Positions 45,701 to 53,625 are shown, counted from the stretch's first letter. The stretch is 64,000 nucleotides of DNA from Actinokineospora auranticolor (GCF_002934265.1 NZ_PTIX01000007.1:62001-126000), one strand, 5' to 3'. Numbers and translations: made by a program. Notes: generated from the sequence alone by a model not told the origin.

Positions 45701-46172
45701 CGGCGGCGCTCGCCGGGGAGACCGACAGCAGCACCCCCACCACGCCCGCGCGTTCGGTCGACGCCCGGTCGGCGACCTTGACCCGGACCGAACCCTTGGT
45801 GGACAGGCTCTTCGCCGAGCCCGCGGTCGTGATGGTGACCGGCGTCCGGTCGGCGCGCGCGGCCACGCGCGACCTCGGGTCGCTGGGCACCACGACGGCC
45901 TCGGCGGCGGCAGGCCAGGCCGTGGCCGCCGAGCGCGCGGGCGGCGGGGCCGCAGGCGGCTTGAGGGGAGTGGTCTTCAGCTCGGTGGTGGGCACCACCC
46001 TGGCCGCGTTCACCTTCGGCGGCCGGGGTCCCGCGGCGACCGCGCGCGTGACCGGAACGGACATCAGCGTCGTGGTCAGTACGACAATGATCGACGCGAC
46101 CAACGCGCGTCGAGAGGCCAATTTTCGGTGTGCGGATAACAGGACGGCAAAAAGCGACGGCCGATGAATCAT
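39750..46172 (-). CDS. Secreted Rhs/YD-repeat polymorphic toxin with Stv-like C-terminal domain
   Basis: 2140 aa. ATG 46172 puts a Sec signal peptide (RRALVASIIVVLTTTLMSVPVTRAVAA) at residues ~21-46. A ~250-residue Ala/Pro-rich head leads into the SpvB/TcdB-like entry (SWSVDGNSGAFTWSYPVPVQTP), then many YD repeats (YDALGRLVSGW, YDTAGNTTTRGDQTLTWDDEARLSKVT) and the Rhs core end (KYDPVTGRFLSVDPVLDENDPDQLCGYSYASNNP). The tip after DATGL is ~300 residues; its last ~115 (VFSGHGYFDEENGEAVVPEGTTLHMY ... LSELLRPNMGICHWAACREI) look like the 'putative adhesin Stv' domain. A likely delivered toxin; the activity is unknown. A candidate immunity gene follows. Confidence 0.82.
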   Translation of the reverse strand: MIHRPSLFAVLLSAHRKLASRRALVASIIVVLTTTLMSVPVTRAVAAGPRPPKVNAARVVPTTELKTTPLKPPAAPPPARSAATAWPAAAEAVVVPSDPRSRVAARADRTPVTITTAGSAKSLSTKGSVRVKVADRASTERAGVVGVLLSVSPASAADPGPVSVGLDYSGFRDAIGGDFAGRLRMVQLPACALTTPEAPACRTHSPIPSRNDSNAKTLSADVALPTAGAAAKAPEPVVLAAVAGAEGPSGSFAATPLSPAGSWSVDGNSGAFTWSYPVPVQTPAAGGAPAVALSYNSSSVDGRTSTTNGQSSWVGQGWDYDPGFVERTYRTCADDKTLPAAQQTGDLCWSGHLMTMSLNGRTVSLVRDDTTGAWHPQSDDGSRVELVEDTAPGNNGTYRGQFWKITTTDGTQYFFGRTRGPGHTNQERTNSAYPVRVYSPRNGDPCYNSAGFAQSWCDMGWRWNLDYVVDPRGNAMAYYYDPETNYYGANNQNTGVVYTRGGTLKRIDYGLRLIGGSIYTQTTPNQVVFTTAERCVPAGGFTCDPAQFTVANALKWPDTPVDQNCGASGSCANHAPTFWSRKRLTTITTYYNTGQGPVPVDSVQLGQDLPAVADSELRLDSLTHTGHVGGTITQPAVRFTSQVYDNRVQGYGNMSGLAHWRLTNIQGDTGLIITVKYSDKDCTATTVPTNLSANTSRCFPVYRTLPGNQNPTLDFFHKYVVTQVLAQDRNQYSPDQQTDYTYLGGAAWHYDDNELVKPEYRTYGQFRGYRTVEVRSGDNTHVVEANAPPDKRTLTRTTYYTGMDQDILPNNARRSTSFTNSLNESVVDTDQLAGSAHEIQTFDGDGGSRVSTALSNGVVIGTTATRGRAGLDPAKATLVGTQRSRSITDLAAGGTRSSGTLNRYDTLGRVVSTTETADGLPSMCTTNTYADNTTSWIRSLVSEVLVSQQECPTNGAAPAPVVSGARTLFDGSAALGQVPGAGNPTTTITATANNSGTLTWTSTGSATFDGSGRTLTKTDQRGKVTSIAYTPAEGGVLSKTVTTNPKSQTSTIEVEPARGKAVLTTDVGGRRTEMAYDALGRLVSGWLPGRPRSGLPSMEYTYLQRTDGPSAITSRKLVDSGAALNQIVAVELYDAFGKVRQTQTETASNKRQVIDAFYDSHGWEVRANKRYLTAGAPSTTFVAVDASTVDDRTATAYDGFGRETLKTSYQGTTKVAETRTVYGGDRTTVVPPPGGTTETAVTDTRGRKVQQLRYSAPPTINGNVVSGGTAQSTTYRYTATGLMDRITDNAGNTWSYDFDFLGRKTSQTDPDSGTSTVAYDLAGLVTTTTDARGRSLAHEYDDLGRKTATYSGTVPNPNNKLATFTYDGATNGAGKPYTATRYTADGTFITAVTMYDTAGNPNRQVTQVPAAVTGLNGTYTTNYAYTTTGQVSSITPANGGGLPGETISIGYDRFGKPTSAAGYNTYVLDSTYTDYGEALQYTLGPSNNKAWLSYDYDAHTRRPIGINLSVQAAAAQSVDDTRYTYDAVGNITKSINTRGDGVGATTRTQCYGYDALNRLEKAWTATDACAAAPSSSTVGGPDAYWLSWSFDSIGLRAQQVKHGVGGNGDTTTNYAYQAGKVHALSGTTTTGPSGTTTQSFGYDTAGNTTTRGDQTLTWDDEARLSKVTTPTGSTSYTYDADGSQLLRRTATETTLFLPGQELARDNTTGVVTGTRYYTHNGTRVAQRVGGGNPVYLVGDLQGTSSVAVNSVGFAVTRRTMDPYGNPIGGVTNGPWPNQRGFLDQPVDQTTGLTDMGARKYDPVTGRFLSVDPVLDENDPDQLCGYSYASNNPVSKSDATGLMAIVIGIGAKGVDEAQRIVGDLQAHGFQNYRTAQISKLSGVFLNRWSAQGPYNASSLVPFVIYFVTFVRWADCSPAKPASKPAFRPNPLDRKQQAAWNAKHPEPPPTPADRSVREQLRDMLVAFTGVDDLVSCFKDGDWASCAGFFGPMAVGGAAGWAGKKIMQGASKGVRGVRSSAGHSQADNVIPGGRSDGETVFSGHGYFDEENGEAVVPEGTTLHMYTKHGGFVDDDDIIPVEMGARVKPTETFRPGDRLPNYTLDSPDELWVVSGSYTVDGPTLLSELLRPNMGICHWAACREI

Positions 46173-46445
46173 TCTCGCCCCCAGTGCGCGCAACCCATCC
46201 GGTGTAGCCAACGGGGACCTTAGCCAGGGGTGAAGTGCGCTGGTGAGCGCCGAATGGCGTAATTCCGCCGGGTTGCGCCGATCGGTCTAATCGATTCTGA
46301 CCAGTAAATGCTTGTTGTGCGGTGAATCGCGTGACAAAGAGTTATTGTTGCGTGTCGGGAAATGGGGCTATTGTCCGGCTGGCCCGTCGACTCCGCCTGT
46401 TCTCTAGGTCGAATGGTGTGCCACGGCCGGGGCAGGGCGCGGGCG

Positions 46446-47435
46446 TCAGGGGAGGCGGCCCTCGCAGCGGGGGTCGGTGTCGCCCTGGGGGAGCTTCCGG
46501 GTGAGGAGCCACTCCAGGGCGGCGGTTTCCACCAGCCAGCCGCGGGCGCGGACCGGGCTGTACGGGATCCGCTGCTCGCCCTGGCACAGGGACTTCGCCA
46601 CGATCAGGTCGTTGGCCACGAACCGCACGGTGCGGTCGTCGTCGAGCATGGTTGTCATGGTGTCGTCGACGGTGACCACGTTGCCCAGCACGATGGTTCC
46701 CGGTTGGCCGCTCGCCGGTTTGAGTTCCACCGCGACCGACGGGAGTACCGGGACGCGCAGGAACATCGCCATCAGCAGGAAAGGCGTCACCAAGGCGCCG
46801 ATGGTCACCAGGCCGTGGGTCACCGGGCGGGCCACCAGGTGGGGGAGTGGGCCCGTCAGCAAAGGGCCCAACAGAGGGGGCAGGCCCAGCAACAGCGCCA
46901 AGGGGACGTCACCCAAGCCCAGCGCCTCCACGATCGCCGGGCCGAACCACAACAGTTCCCCCACGCCGACCGCGATCGGCAGGACCACGCACACCGGCGT
47001 CACCAGGTCTTGGCGCCCCCGGCGGCGGACGCCCAGGCCGACGGCGGCGCACACCAGCATCACCAGGGCGGGCAGGAACCGCAGCTGCCACACCACCGCC
47101 GACCACATCACCATCAGCGTGATGGCCCAGTCCGGTGTGCGCTCCACCGCCGTCTCCAGCCGGGTCGGCGGTGACCCCTCGGTGCTGACCAGCGACAGGG
47201 AGCCGAGCACGTAGCCCGTGAGCAGCAGCGCGGGTGGTGTCTCCAGGAGGCTGATGACCAGCGAACTGGCCAGTTCCAACGCGTTCACGTGCTGCACGAG
47301 CAGCAACATCGTGTTCAGGTCCTGGCCGCTGAGTTCCCACAGCCGCAGCACCAGCAGCAGGATCGGGAACGCGGGCAGCAAGGTGAACGCCCACTGCCGG
47401 TTGCGGGGCTCGTCGGGGCCGCTCACCCGGCTCAC
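46446..47435 (-). CDS. Polytopic membrane protein coupled to a tethered solute-binding protein
   Basis: 329 aa from GTG 47435, overlapping the stop of the upstream gene as GTGA. About seven hydrophobic segments lie in residues ~15-235 (WAFTLLPAFPILLLVLRL, PALLLTGYVLGSLSLV, FLPALVMLVCAAVGLGV, LLLGLPPLLGPLLTGPLP, LVTIGALVTPFLLMAMFL). The last ~95 residues are soluble (LPSVAVELKPASGQPGTIVLGNVVTVDDTMTTML ... VRARGWLVETAALEWLLTRKLP). There is no ABC permease EAA loop. I do not recognise the family. The coupling suggests a sensor or transport complex with the binding protein. Confidence 0.72.
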   Translation of the reverse strand: MSRVSGPDEPRNRQWAFTLLPAFPILLLVLRLWELSGQDLNTMLLLVQHVNALELASSLVISLLETPPALLLTGYVLGSLSLVSTEGSPPTRLETAVERTPDWAITLMVMWSAVVWQLRFLPALVMLVCAAVGLGVRRRGRQDLVTPVCVVLPIAVGVGELLWFGPAIVEALGLGDVPLALLLGLPPLLGPLLTGPLPHLVARPVTHGLVTIGALVTPFLLMAMFLRVPVLPSVAVELKPASGQPGTIVLGNVVTVDDTMTTMLDDDRTVRFVANDLIVAKSLCQGEQRIPYSPVRARGWLVETAALEWLLTRKLPQGDTDPRCEGRLP

Positions 47436-48385
47436 CGGACCGGCAGGACGAGCCCGCTCAGCCGCTCCCACGGCCACCGCCGGACCTCGACCTCGGCCAC
47501 CTCGGGTTGCTCGTCGATCGGGTTCGGCTGGTTGGGGCTGGCCTTCTGCATCGGCCGCAGGTGCTTGTCGAACGCGTTCTCCCACCGCTTGTCGGCCGGG
47601 TCGTTGCGCGAGTTGTAAAGCGAGATGTTGACCAGCTTGCGCAGCGCCTCGTTGCCGCCGGTGTTGACCGCCCACAGCTCGGGGGTTTCGAGGCCGATGT
47701 CGTGGTGCCGCAACTCGTCGGGGTACTTCTCGACGAACCCGCCGAGGATGACCGCGTCGGTGGTGACGGCGTCGAGTTCACCCGAGCGCAGCTTCGCGAT
47801 GCACGCGGCGATGGTGTCCTCGTAGACGACCTTCGCGCCCGCCTTGGGCAGCGGGCCCTCGGAGGTCGACGTGCTCAGCGTGCACACCCGTTCGCCCGCG
47901 AGCCCGGACAGCGCCAGCACCGGTCCGTGGTCCTTGCGGGTCACGACGGACTGCTCGGTCTCCAGGTACGGGTCGGAGAAGCTGACCTGCCGCCCCGCCT
48001 CCCGCTCCGGCGTCGCGCTGTAGGTGGCGATGACCAGGTCGACGCGTTCGCCGGTGACGCCGCGCATCCGGCTGCGGTCCTCGTTCTGGATCTCCAGGAA
48101 CCGCACCTCGTCGCTCTGGAAGCCCAGGTCGGCGGCGATGAGGTAGGCGATGTCGACGTCGAAGCCGGAGTAGGTCTTGGTTTCCGGGTCGTAGAGGCCG
48201 ATGCCGGGCATGTCCACCTTCACCCCGATGACCAGCTCGGCCTTGCCCTTGAGCCCCGCCTCCGCCTTGAGGTCGTCCAGTGTGGGCACCGCTTGGTACC
48301 ACACCGTCACCGCGATGACCAGCGCCGCGACCACCCCCACGGCCACCCCGCCGAGCCGCAGCCAACGATTGCCCCCTGTCGACAT
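47432..48385 (-). CDS. Membrane-tethered amino-acid-type solute-binding protein (SBP family 3)
   Basis: 317 aa from ATG 48385. One N-terminal helix (WLRLGGVAVGVVAALVIAVTVWY), with no lipobox, tethers a periplasmic-binding fold: ELVIGVKVDMPGIGLYDPETKTYSGFDVDIAYLIAADLGF, VDLVIATYSATPEREAGRQVSFSDPYLETEQSVVTRKD, TSTSEGPLPKAGAKVVYEDTIAACIAKLRSGELDAVTTDAVILGGFVEKYP. The fold and ligand residues resemble GlnH-type proteins. No ABC permease or ATPase is nearby; the coupled gene is a different membrane protein. This recalls, in outline only, the GlnH/GlnX sensing pair of mycobacteria. Confidence 0.83.
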   Translation of the reverse strand: MSTGGNRWLRLGGVAVGVVAALVIAVTVWYQAVPTLDDLKAEAGLKGKAELVIGVKVDMPGIGLYDPETKTYSGFDVDIAYLIAADLGFQSDEVRFLEIQNEDRSRMRGVTGERVDLVIATYSATPEREAGRQVSFSDPYLETEQSVVTRKDHGPVLALSGLAGERVCTLSTSTSEGPLPKAGAKVVYEDTIAACIAKLRSGELDAVTTDAVILGGFVEKYPDELRHHDIGLETPELWAVNTGGNEALRKLVNISLYNSRNDPADKRWENAFDKHLRPMQKASPNQPNPIDEQPEVAEVEVRRWPWERLSGLVLPVR

Positions 48386-48628
48386 CCGCCGATCCTGACA
48401 CGCGCGGAAGCCGAACGACAGGTGCCAAACGGGCGGAGAAAGGCGGACATCCGGCCGACAGTCTCGAGTACCGCGTCGGCAAAGGCTTGTGGTGGTCGGT
48501 ATCCGCGCTCGGCGACGACGAGGTCCGGTCCTCTCCTGGTCGTTCCCGGGGACGTCCGCACCTGGCCCCGGTGGCCGAGTCCACATCCGGGAGGATGATG
48601 GGACGGGTACCGAACCTGGGGAGGCAAC

Positions 48629-49921
48629 GTGGACGGCTCGCCGTTGCGGCGGATCTTGCGGTTGGCCGTTCCGGCCCTTCCCGTGCTCGCCGCCGAGCCG
48701 TTGTACCTGTTGGTGGACACCGCCGTCGTCGGGCATCTCGGGGGTACCGAGTTGGGGGCGCTGGGGGTCGGGGCGATCGTCCTCGCCCAGCTCTCCACCC
48801 AGCTCACCTTCCTCTCCTACGGCACCACCGCCCGCGCCGCCCGCCTGCACGGCGCCGGGCACCGGGACCAGGCCGTCACCGAGGGCGTCCAGGCCACCTG
48901 GCTGGCCATCGCGGCGGGCTTCCTCCTCATGGGACTGGGCCAGCTCTTCGCCGCCCCCGTCGCGCGGGTGCTGGCGGGCGACGGGGCACTGGCCGACGCC
49001 GCCACGACCTGGCTGCGCGTCGCGCTCTGCGGTGTCCCGATGATCCTCATCACCCTCGCGGGCAACGGCTGGCTGCGCGGTGTCCAGGACACGAGACGGC
49101 CCCTCTACTACGTCCTGACGGGCAACGGCGTCTCCGCGGTCCTCTGCCCGCTCCTCGTCCACACCGCGGGCTTCGGGCTCCAAGGCTCCGCCTACGCCAA
49201 CATCATCGGCCAAACCGTCGGCGCCGCCCTCTTCCTCGGCGCCCTGCGCAAGGTGCCGCTCCGGCCGCGCCCGGACGTCATGCGCGCGCAACTGGTCCTC
49301 GGCCGCGACCTCGTCCTGCGCAGCCTCGCCTTCCAGGCCTGCTTCGTCTCCGCGACAACGGTCGCCGCGCGCACGTCCGTCGGAGCCGTTGGGGCGCACC
49401 AGGTCGTCCTGCAACTGTGGACGTTCCTCGCACTGGTACTGGATTCCCTGGCCATCGCGGCGCAGTCGCTCGTCGGCGCGGCGCTCGGGCGCGGGGACGA
49501 CCGCGAGGCCCGCGAACTGGGGACCAAACTCACCCGCTACGGCCTCGTGTTCGGCATCGCCCTCGGGGTCGTCTTCGCCTGCCTCGTCGCGGTCATCCCG
49601 CGCGCCTTCACCGGTGACGCCGCCGTGCTGGCCGAGATCCCGCACGCCTGGTGGTTCTTCGTCGCGCTGCAACCGGTCGCGGGCGTCGTGTTCGCCCTGG
49701 ACGGTGTGCTGCTCGGCGCGGGCGACGCGCGGTTCCTGCGCACCGCCACCCTCGCGTCCGCGCTGCTCGGCTTCCTGCCGCTGATCTGGCTCTCGCTCGC
49801 CATGGGCTGGGGGTTGGCCGGTGTGTGGACCGGCCTCACCCTCTTCATGCTGATCCGCCTGGCCACCGTCCTGGCCCGGATGCGCTCGGGCCGCTGGGCG
49901 GTGGTCGGCGCTCCACAGTAG
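48629..49921 (+). CDS. dinF: MATE-family efflux transporter (DinF-like)
   Basis: 430 aa from GTG 48629 with GGGGAGG upstream. Twelve hydrophobic segments are visible. ILRLAVPALPVLAAEPLYLLVDTAVVGHLGG, NGWLRGVQDTRRPLYYVLTGNGVSAVLCPLLV and ALDSLAIAAQSLVGAALGRGD-type stretches place it in the DinF subgroup of MATE exporters, which use an ion gradient to expel cationic compounds. In related genomes it directly follows the DHH gene; here an island separates them. It converges with truB with a 4-nt gap. Confidence 0.92.
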   Translation: MDGSPLRRILRLAVPALPVLAAEPLYLLVDTAVVGHLGGTELGALGVGAIVLAQLSTQLTFLSYGTTARAARLHGAGHRDQAVTEGVQATWLAIAAGFLLMGLGQLFAAPVARVLAGDGALADAATTWLRVALCGVPMILITLAGNGWLRGVQDTRRPLYYVLTGNGVSAVLCPLLVHTAGFGLQGSAYANIIGQTVGAALFLGALRKVPLRPRPDVMRAQLVLGRDLVLRSLAFQACFVSATTVAARTSVGAVGAHQVVLQLWTFLALVLDSLAIAAQSLVGAALGRGDDREARELGTKLTRYGLVFGIALGVVFACLVAVIPRAFTGDAAVLAEIPHAWWFFVALQPVAGVVFALDGVLLGAGDARFLRTATLASALLGFLPLIWLSLAMGWGLAGVWTGLTLFMLIRLATVLARMRSGRWAVVGAPQ

Positions 49922-49925
49922 ACGG

Positions 49926-50837
49926 TCAGGGCACGTTCAGCGCCACCAGCGCCCGCGCCGTCGCGCCCTCGTCCACGCCCAGCGCCACCGCTTTGCCCGC
50001 CGGGTCGAAGATGCCGTACGTGCCGTTGATCCCGGCCGCCGGGATGCGCTTGCCGTGCGAGAGCGCGATCGCCTCCACCTTGTCCAGGTCGCGGCGCGGG
50101 AACGCGGCGCCCACCGCGGCCTCCATGTCCAGCGACAGCCCCGGCTCCTGCTCCAGCGCCTCCAGCGTGCGCGCCATCCGCAGGTCGAACGGGCCGACCG
50201 TGGTGCGCCGCAGCGCCGCCAGGTGCCCGCCGACGCCCAGGGCCGCGCCCAGGTCGCGGGCCAGCGCGCGGACGTAGGTGCCGGACGAGCAGTCGACCAT
50301 CACGTCCAGTGCCACCACACCGCCCTCGCGCGTGGTGTTGAGCAGGTCGAACCGGAACACCGAGACCGGCCGGGCGGGCAGCTGGACGTCCTCGCCCGCG
50401 CGGACCCGGGCGTACGCGCGCTTGCCGTCGACCTTGACCGCGCTCACCGAACTGGGCACCTGCTGGATGGCGCCGGTCAGCGCCGCGATCCCGGCCGCGA
50501 TGGCCTCGTCGGCGACCCCGGACGCGTCGGCGGTCGAGAGCACCTCGCCCTCCGCGTCGTCGGTGGTGGTCGACGCGCCGAGGTGGATGTTGGCCAGGTA
50601 CGTCTTGCGGTCGAGCGCGAGGTGCCCCAGCAGCTTCGTGGCCCGCTCGATGCCCAGCACCAGCACGCCGGTGGCCATCGGGTCCAGCGTGCCCGCGTGG
50701 CCGACCTTGCGGGTGCCGATGATCCGCCGCGCCCGGGCGACCACGTCGTGCGAGGTCATGCCGGGCGCCTTGTCGACCACGACGAGGCCGGGCGGGACGG
50801 GTGGGCGCTTCGGGGCGCGCTTCTCGGGGCTGGACAC
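49926..50837 (-). CDS. truB: tRNA pseudouridine-55 synthase
   Basis: 303 aa from GTG 50837. GLVVVDKAPGMTSHDVVARARRI, KVGHAGTLDPMATGVLVLGIERATKLLGHL (catalytic Asp in GTLDP), KTYLANIHLGASTTTDDAEGEV and VDCSSGTYVRALARDLGAALG are TruB motifs. A PUA-like C-terminal part follows. It makes pseudouridine 55 in the T loop of tRNAs. In this window it is on the opposite strand to the infB cluster. Confidence 0.95.
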   Translation of the reverse strand: MSSPEKRAPKRPPVPPGLVVVDKAPGMTSHDVVARARRIIGTRKVGHAGTLDPMATGVLVLGIERATKLLGHLALDRKTYLANIHLGASTTTDDAEGEVLSTADASGVADEAIAAGIAALTGAIQQVPSSVSAVKVDGKRAYARVRAGEDVQLPARPVSVFRFDLLNTTREGGVVALDVMVDCSSGTYVRALARDLGAALGVGGHLAALRRTTVGPFDLRMARTLEALEQEPGLSLDMEAAVGAAFPRRDLDKVEAIALSHGKRIPAAGINGTYGIFDPAGKAVALGVDEGATARALVALNVP

Positions 50838-51068
50838 GAGCGAGAATCCTAAGCGCGGCCTGCCCGGGGAGACCGCTGACCCCGGTCACCGGTGGCCGCG
50901 GTCCATCCCGGACAGTGCGCGGTGGGGTCGGCGCTGCTCGGCAGGCGACAGGTCGACAGTCCCGTCGTCGACCGGAGCCGCCACGGTTCCCACCACCGCC
51001 GTGACGTGCGCGTCGACCTCGACGGGGCCGGGCGCCCCGCCGTCGTCGAGATCAAAGCAGCGGGCCGC

Positions 51069-52148
51069 TCACGGGCCGAGCTGCGCGCCGTAGTCGTTCT
51101 CCGGCTCGCGGTAGATCGAGTCGACGCGCGCGATCCCGTCCTGGTCCTGCCGGTGCGCCAGCTCGATCGTGTAGGTGGGGCCCTGCACCCGGTAGTAGAC
51201 GGGCTGCCCGGCCGCCGTGTCGCCCGCCCACGCGAAGGTGGCCGCGTCGATCGCGCGCTCGGCCTCGGCCAGCTTGGCCGCCGCCGCGGCGCTGTTCAGC
51301 GGCGTGATCCACTCGCGCACGAGCGACAGCAGCAGCTTCTTCTGCGCGGCGGACAACGTCGACGCGCGGATCCCGCCCGCGGGCAGCGCCTTCCCGTCCT
51401 GACCGGCGCCTAGCACGATCTCCCGGACCGGCTCCGGCAGGGTCGCCGCCACCCGCTGCTCCTCGGTGAGCGAGTCCACCACCGCGGCGGCCTTGGCCAC
51501 CTCACCGCACAGCGGCTCGATCGCCGCGCCCTCCGACGCGTACGACGCGGGCTGCGCCCCCCACAGCGTCGGCGCCAGCGTCATATCGGTGCCCGACAAA
51601 GTGAGGTTCACCGCCAAATGGTGACCGCCGAACTGCACCGTCCACTTCTCGGTCGAACTCGGCGTGCCGAGAACGCGAATCCAATAGTGGTCGGCGCCGA
51701 AGTCGAGGCTCGTTTTCGCCTCGGCGGCCAATATCCCGTCCGCGGTCGTGATTTCCTTGACCTGCTCGTATCCCTCGGGGGAGAGGGCCGATTTCAGGAT
51801 GGCGAAAACCGCCGATTGGCGCGCGTCGTCCAGTTCGTCCAGCCGGAGGCCCGCGCGGGTGAAGGACTCGTCGGGCAGGCCGGACCAGTGCGCCAGGTTG
51901 GCCCGCGTCCGATCGGCCAGCACGGCGGCTTCCTGCTGGTCGTCGAGCATGGCCAGGAACGCGCGGGTGGCCGTGAGCACCGCCGCGGCGGCCTCGACGG
52001 GCGAGGTGGGCGCGGCGGGTGCCGCGACCGGGCAGGCCGCCACCTGGGCCGCGCCGTCCTCGGTCGACGGTGAATCGGACCCGCTCGCGGCGCAGGCGGT
52101 CGTGAGCAGCAAAGCGGTCAGGGGAACCGCTTTCGACCACCGTGCCAC
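51069..52148 (-). CDS. DUF3500 lipoprotein
   Basis: 359 aa from GTG 52148. The signal peptide MARWSKAVPLTALLLTTACAAS ends in a TTAC lipobox. LADRTRANLAHWSGLPDESFTRAGLRLDELDDARQSAVFAILKSALSPEGYEQVKEI and KTSLDFGADHYWIRVLGTPSSTEKWTVQFGGHHLAVNLTLSGTDMTLAPTLWGAQPA are hallmark DUF3500 stretches. Function unknown. No clear partner gene; truB and an MFS transporter flank it on the same strand. Confidence 0.87.
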   Translation of the reverse strand: MARWSKAVPLTALLLTTACAASGSDSPSTEDGAAQVAACPVAAPAAPTSPVEAAAAVLTATRAFLAMLDDQQEAAVLADRTRANLAHWSGLPDESFTRAGLRLDELDDARQSAVFAILKSALSPEGYEQVKEITTADGILAAEAKTSLDFGADHYWIRVLGTPSSTEKWTVQFGGHHLAVNLTLSGTDMTLAPTLWGAQPASYASEGAAIEPLCGEVAKAAAVVDSLTEEQRVAATLPEPVREIVLGAGQDGKALPAGGIRASTLSAAQKKLLLSLVREWITPLNSAAAAAKLAEAERAIDAATFAWAGDTAAGQPVYYRVQGPTYTIELAHRQDQDGIARVDSIYREPENDYGAQLGP

Positions 52149-52250
52149 AGCGTGGATCCTCGCGTTTCGTGCGAAATGGGTATAGCGCTTGGGGTGGCGG
52201 AGACGCTAGCCACTCCCGGTCCACTTCGCAGTCCACATCACCTGTTGGTG

Positions 52251-53594
52251 TTAGGACGCCGCTCTTTCGGGGAGGTCCCAGCGGGTGCGGCGGACGCGCA
52301 CCGGGACCTCGTCGCCGCGGGCGTGCGCGGCCAGCAGACCGGCCCGCACCCGGCGCCACCAGACGAGGGTCCGCCAGCCGCCGAGCAGCAGGATCACCAC
52401 GAGCGCGAGGAACGCGGTGCGGAACGCCGCCGCGTCGGCCGCCGCCGTGTCGCCGCCCAGCAGCAGGCCGATGCCCAGGGCGCTGATGGTGACCGCGCTG
52501 AACCCGCCGACGTTGACCACCCCGGTGGCCGTGCCCACGCGGTGCAGCGGGTTGTAGTCGCGGGCCACCGCGAACGCGACGCCCGACGCCGGTCCGCCGA
52601 CCGCCAGCAGCCCGAACGCCACGACCACGAGCGGCCCCGGCACGACCCCACCCGGCCAGCCCAGCAGCAGCCCCAGCAGCACGAGTTCCACCAGCAGGTA
52701 CCCGGCCACGATCGGCACGCGGGTCGCGGGCCACCGCCCGGTCACCTCGCCGATCACCGGGTTGGCCACCATCGCGACCAGCACCAGCAGGCTCAGCACC
52801 GATCCGGCCTCGGCGGGGGAGAAGCCCTGGGCCTGCACCAGGTACGGGTAGCCCCACAGCAGGCCCAGCACGCCGGGGGCGAACACGGTCGAGAAGTGCG
52901 CCCAGAAGCCGAGCCGGGTGCCGGGCACGCGCCAGGCCTGCCGCACCTGGTCGAGGACCTCGCGCGGGGACGTGCGCGGCCGGGCGGGGCGCGCCTGCTC
53001 GTCCGGGGTGTCCCGCACGCGCAGCGTCACGACCAGGGCGTACGCGACGGTGGCCGCGCCCGCGATGGCGAAGGTGGCGGTCCAGCCCGCGTGGTCGAGC
53101 AGGAGCGTCAGGGGGACGGTCGCGGCGAGGTTGCCGACGGCGCCGAGGGCGGCCGTGGCCGAGGTCAGGGTGACGTAGCGGCGCGGCGGGTAGTACGCGG
53201 CGACGAGCCGGAGCACGCTGACGAACGTCATCGCGTCGCCGACCCCCAGCACCCCGCGCGCGACCAGGGCGAGCGGGTAGTTCGACGCCACGGCGAACAG
53301 CAGCTGGCCCAGGCCCATGAACAGCGCGGCGGCGGTGAGGGTGCGGCGCGGGCCGAAGCGGTCGACGAGCAGGCCCGTGGGGATCTGCATCGCCGCGTAG
53401 ACGCCGATCTGCAGCACGGTGAACGTGCCGAGCGCGGCGGCGTTGATCTCGAACCGGTCGGCGGCCTGCAAGCCCGCGACGCCGAGGGAGCTGCGGTGGA
53501 ACAGGGCCAGCACGTAGACGAACACGGCGGTCGCCCAGACCAGCACGGCGGCGCGGCGGGTGCCCGGCACGGAGGCTCCTTTCGTCCTACCCAT
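52251..53594 (-). CDS. MFS transporter
   Basis: 447 aa from ATG 53594. Twelve membrane segments. VLALFHRSSLGVAGLQAADRFEINAAALGTFTVLQIGVYAAMQIPTGLLVDRFGPRRTL carries the motif A-like loop between helices 2 and 3, and GFWAHFSTVFAPGVLGLLWGYPYLVQAQGFSPAEAGSVLSL starts the second half. The substrate is not assignable. A perfect 19-nt palindrome sits 32 nt upstream of its start and may be its operator. Confidence 0.9.
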   Translation of the reverse strand: MGRTKGASVPGTRRAAVLVWATAVFVYVLALFHRSSLGVAGLQAADRFEINAAALGTFTVLQIGVYAAMQIPTGLLVDRFGPRRTLTAAALFMGLGQLLFAVASNYPLALVARGVLGVGDAMTFVSVLRLVAAYYPPRRYVTLTSATAALGAVGNLAATVPLTLLLDHAGWTATFAIAGAATVAYALVVTLRVRDTPDEQARPARPRTSPREVLDQVRQAWRVPGTRLGFWAHFSTVFAPGVLGLLWGYPYLVQAQGFSPAEAGSVLSLLVLVAMVANPVIGEVTGRWPATRVPIVAGYLLVELVLLGLLLGWPGGVVPGPLVVVAFGLLAVGGPASGVAFAVARDYNPLHRVGTATGVVNVGGFSAVTISALGIGLLLGGDTAAADAAAFRTAFLALVVILLLGGWRTLVWWRRVRAGLLAAHARGDEVPVRVRRTRWDLPERAAS

Positions 53595-53625
53595 TGCACC
53601 CCGCGCGACCGGAAATGTTTAGCCA

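Noticed and set aside
51000..51068. Short frame reading VDLDGAGRPAVVEIKAAGRS upstream of the DUF3500 stop
   Set aside because: It looks protein-like for ~20 residues but has no supported start and continues antisense to the DUF3500 gene. Too short to call a gene or remnant.
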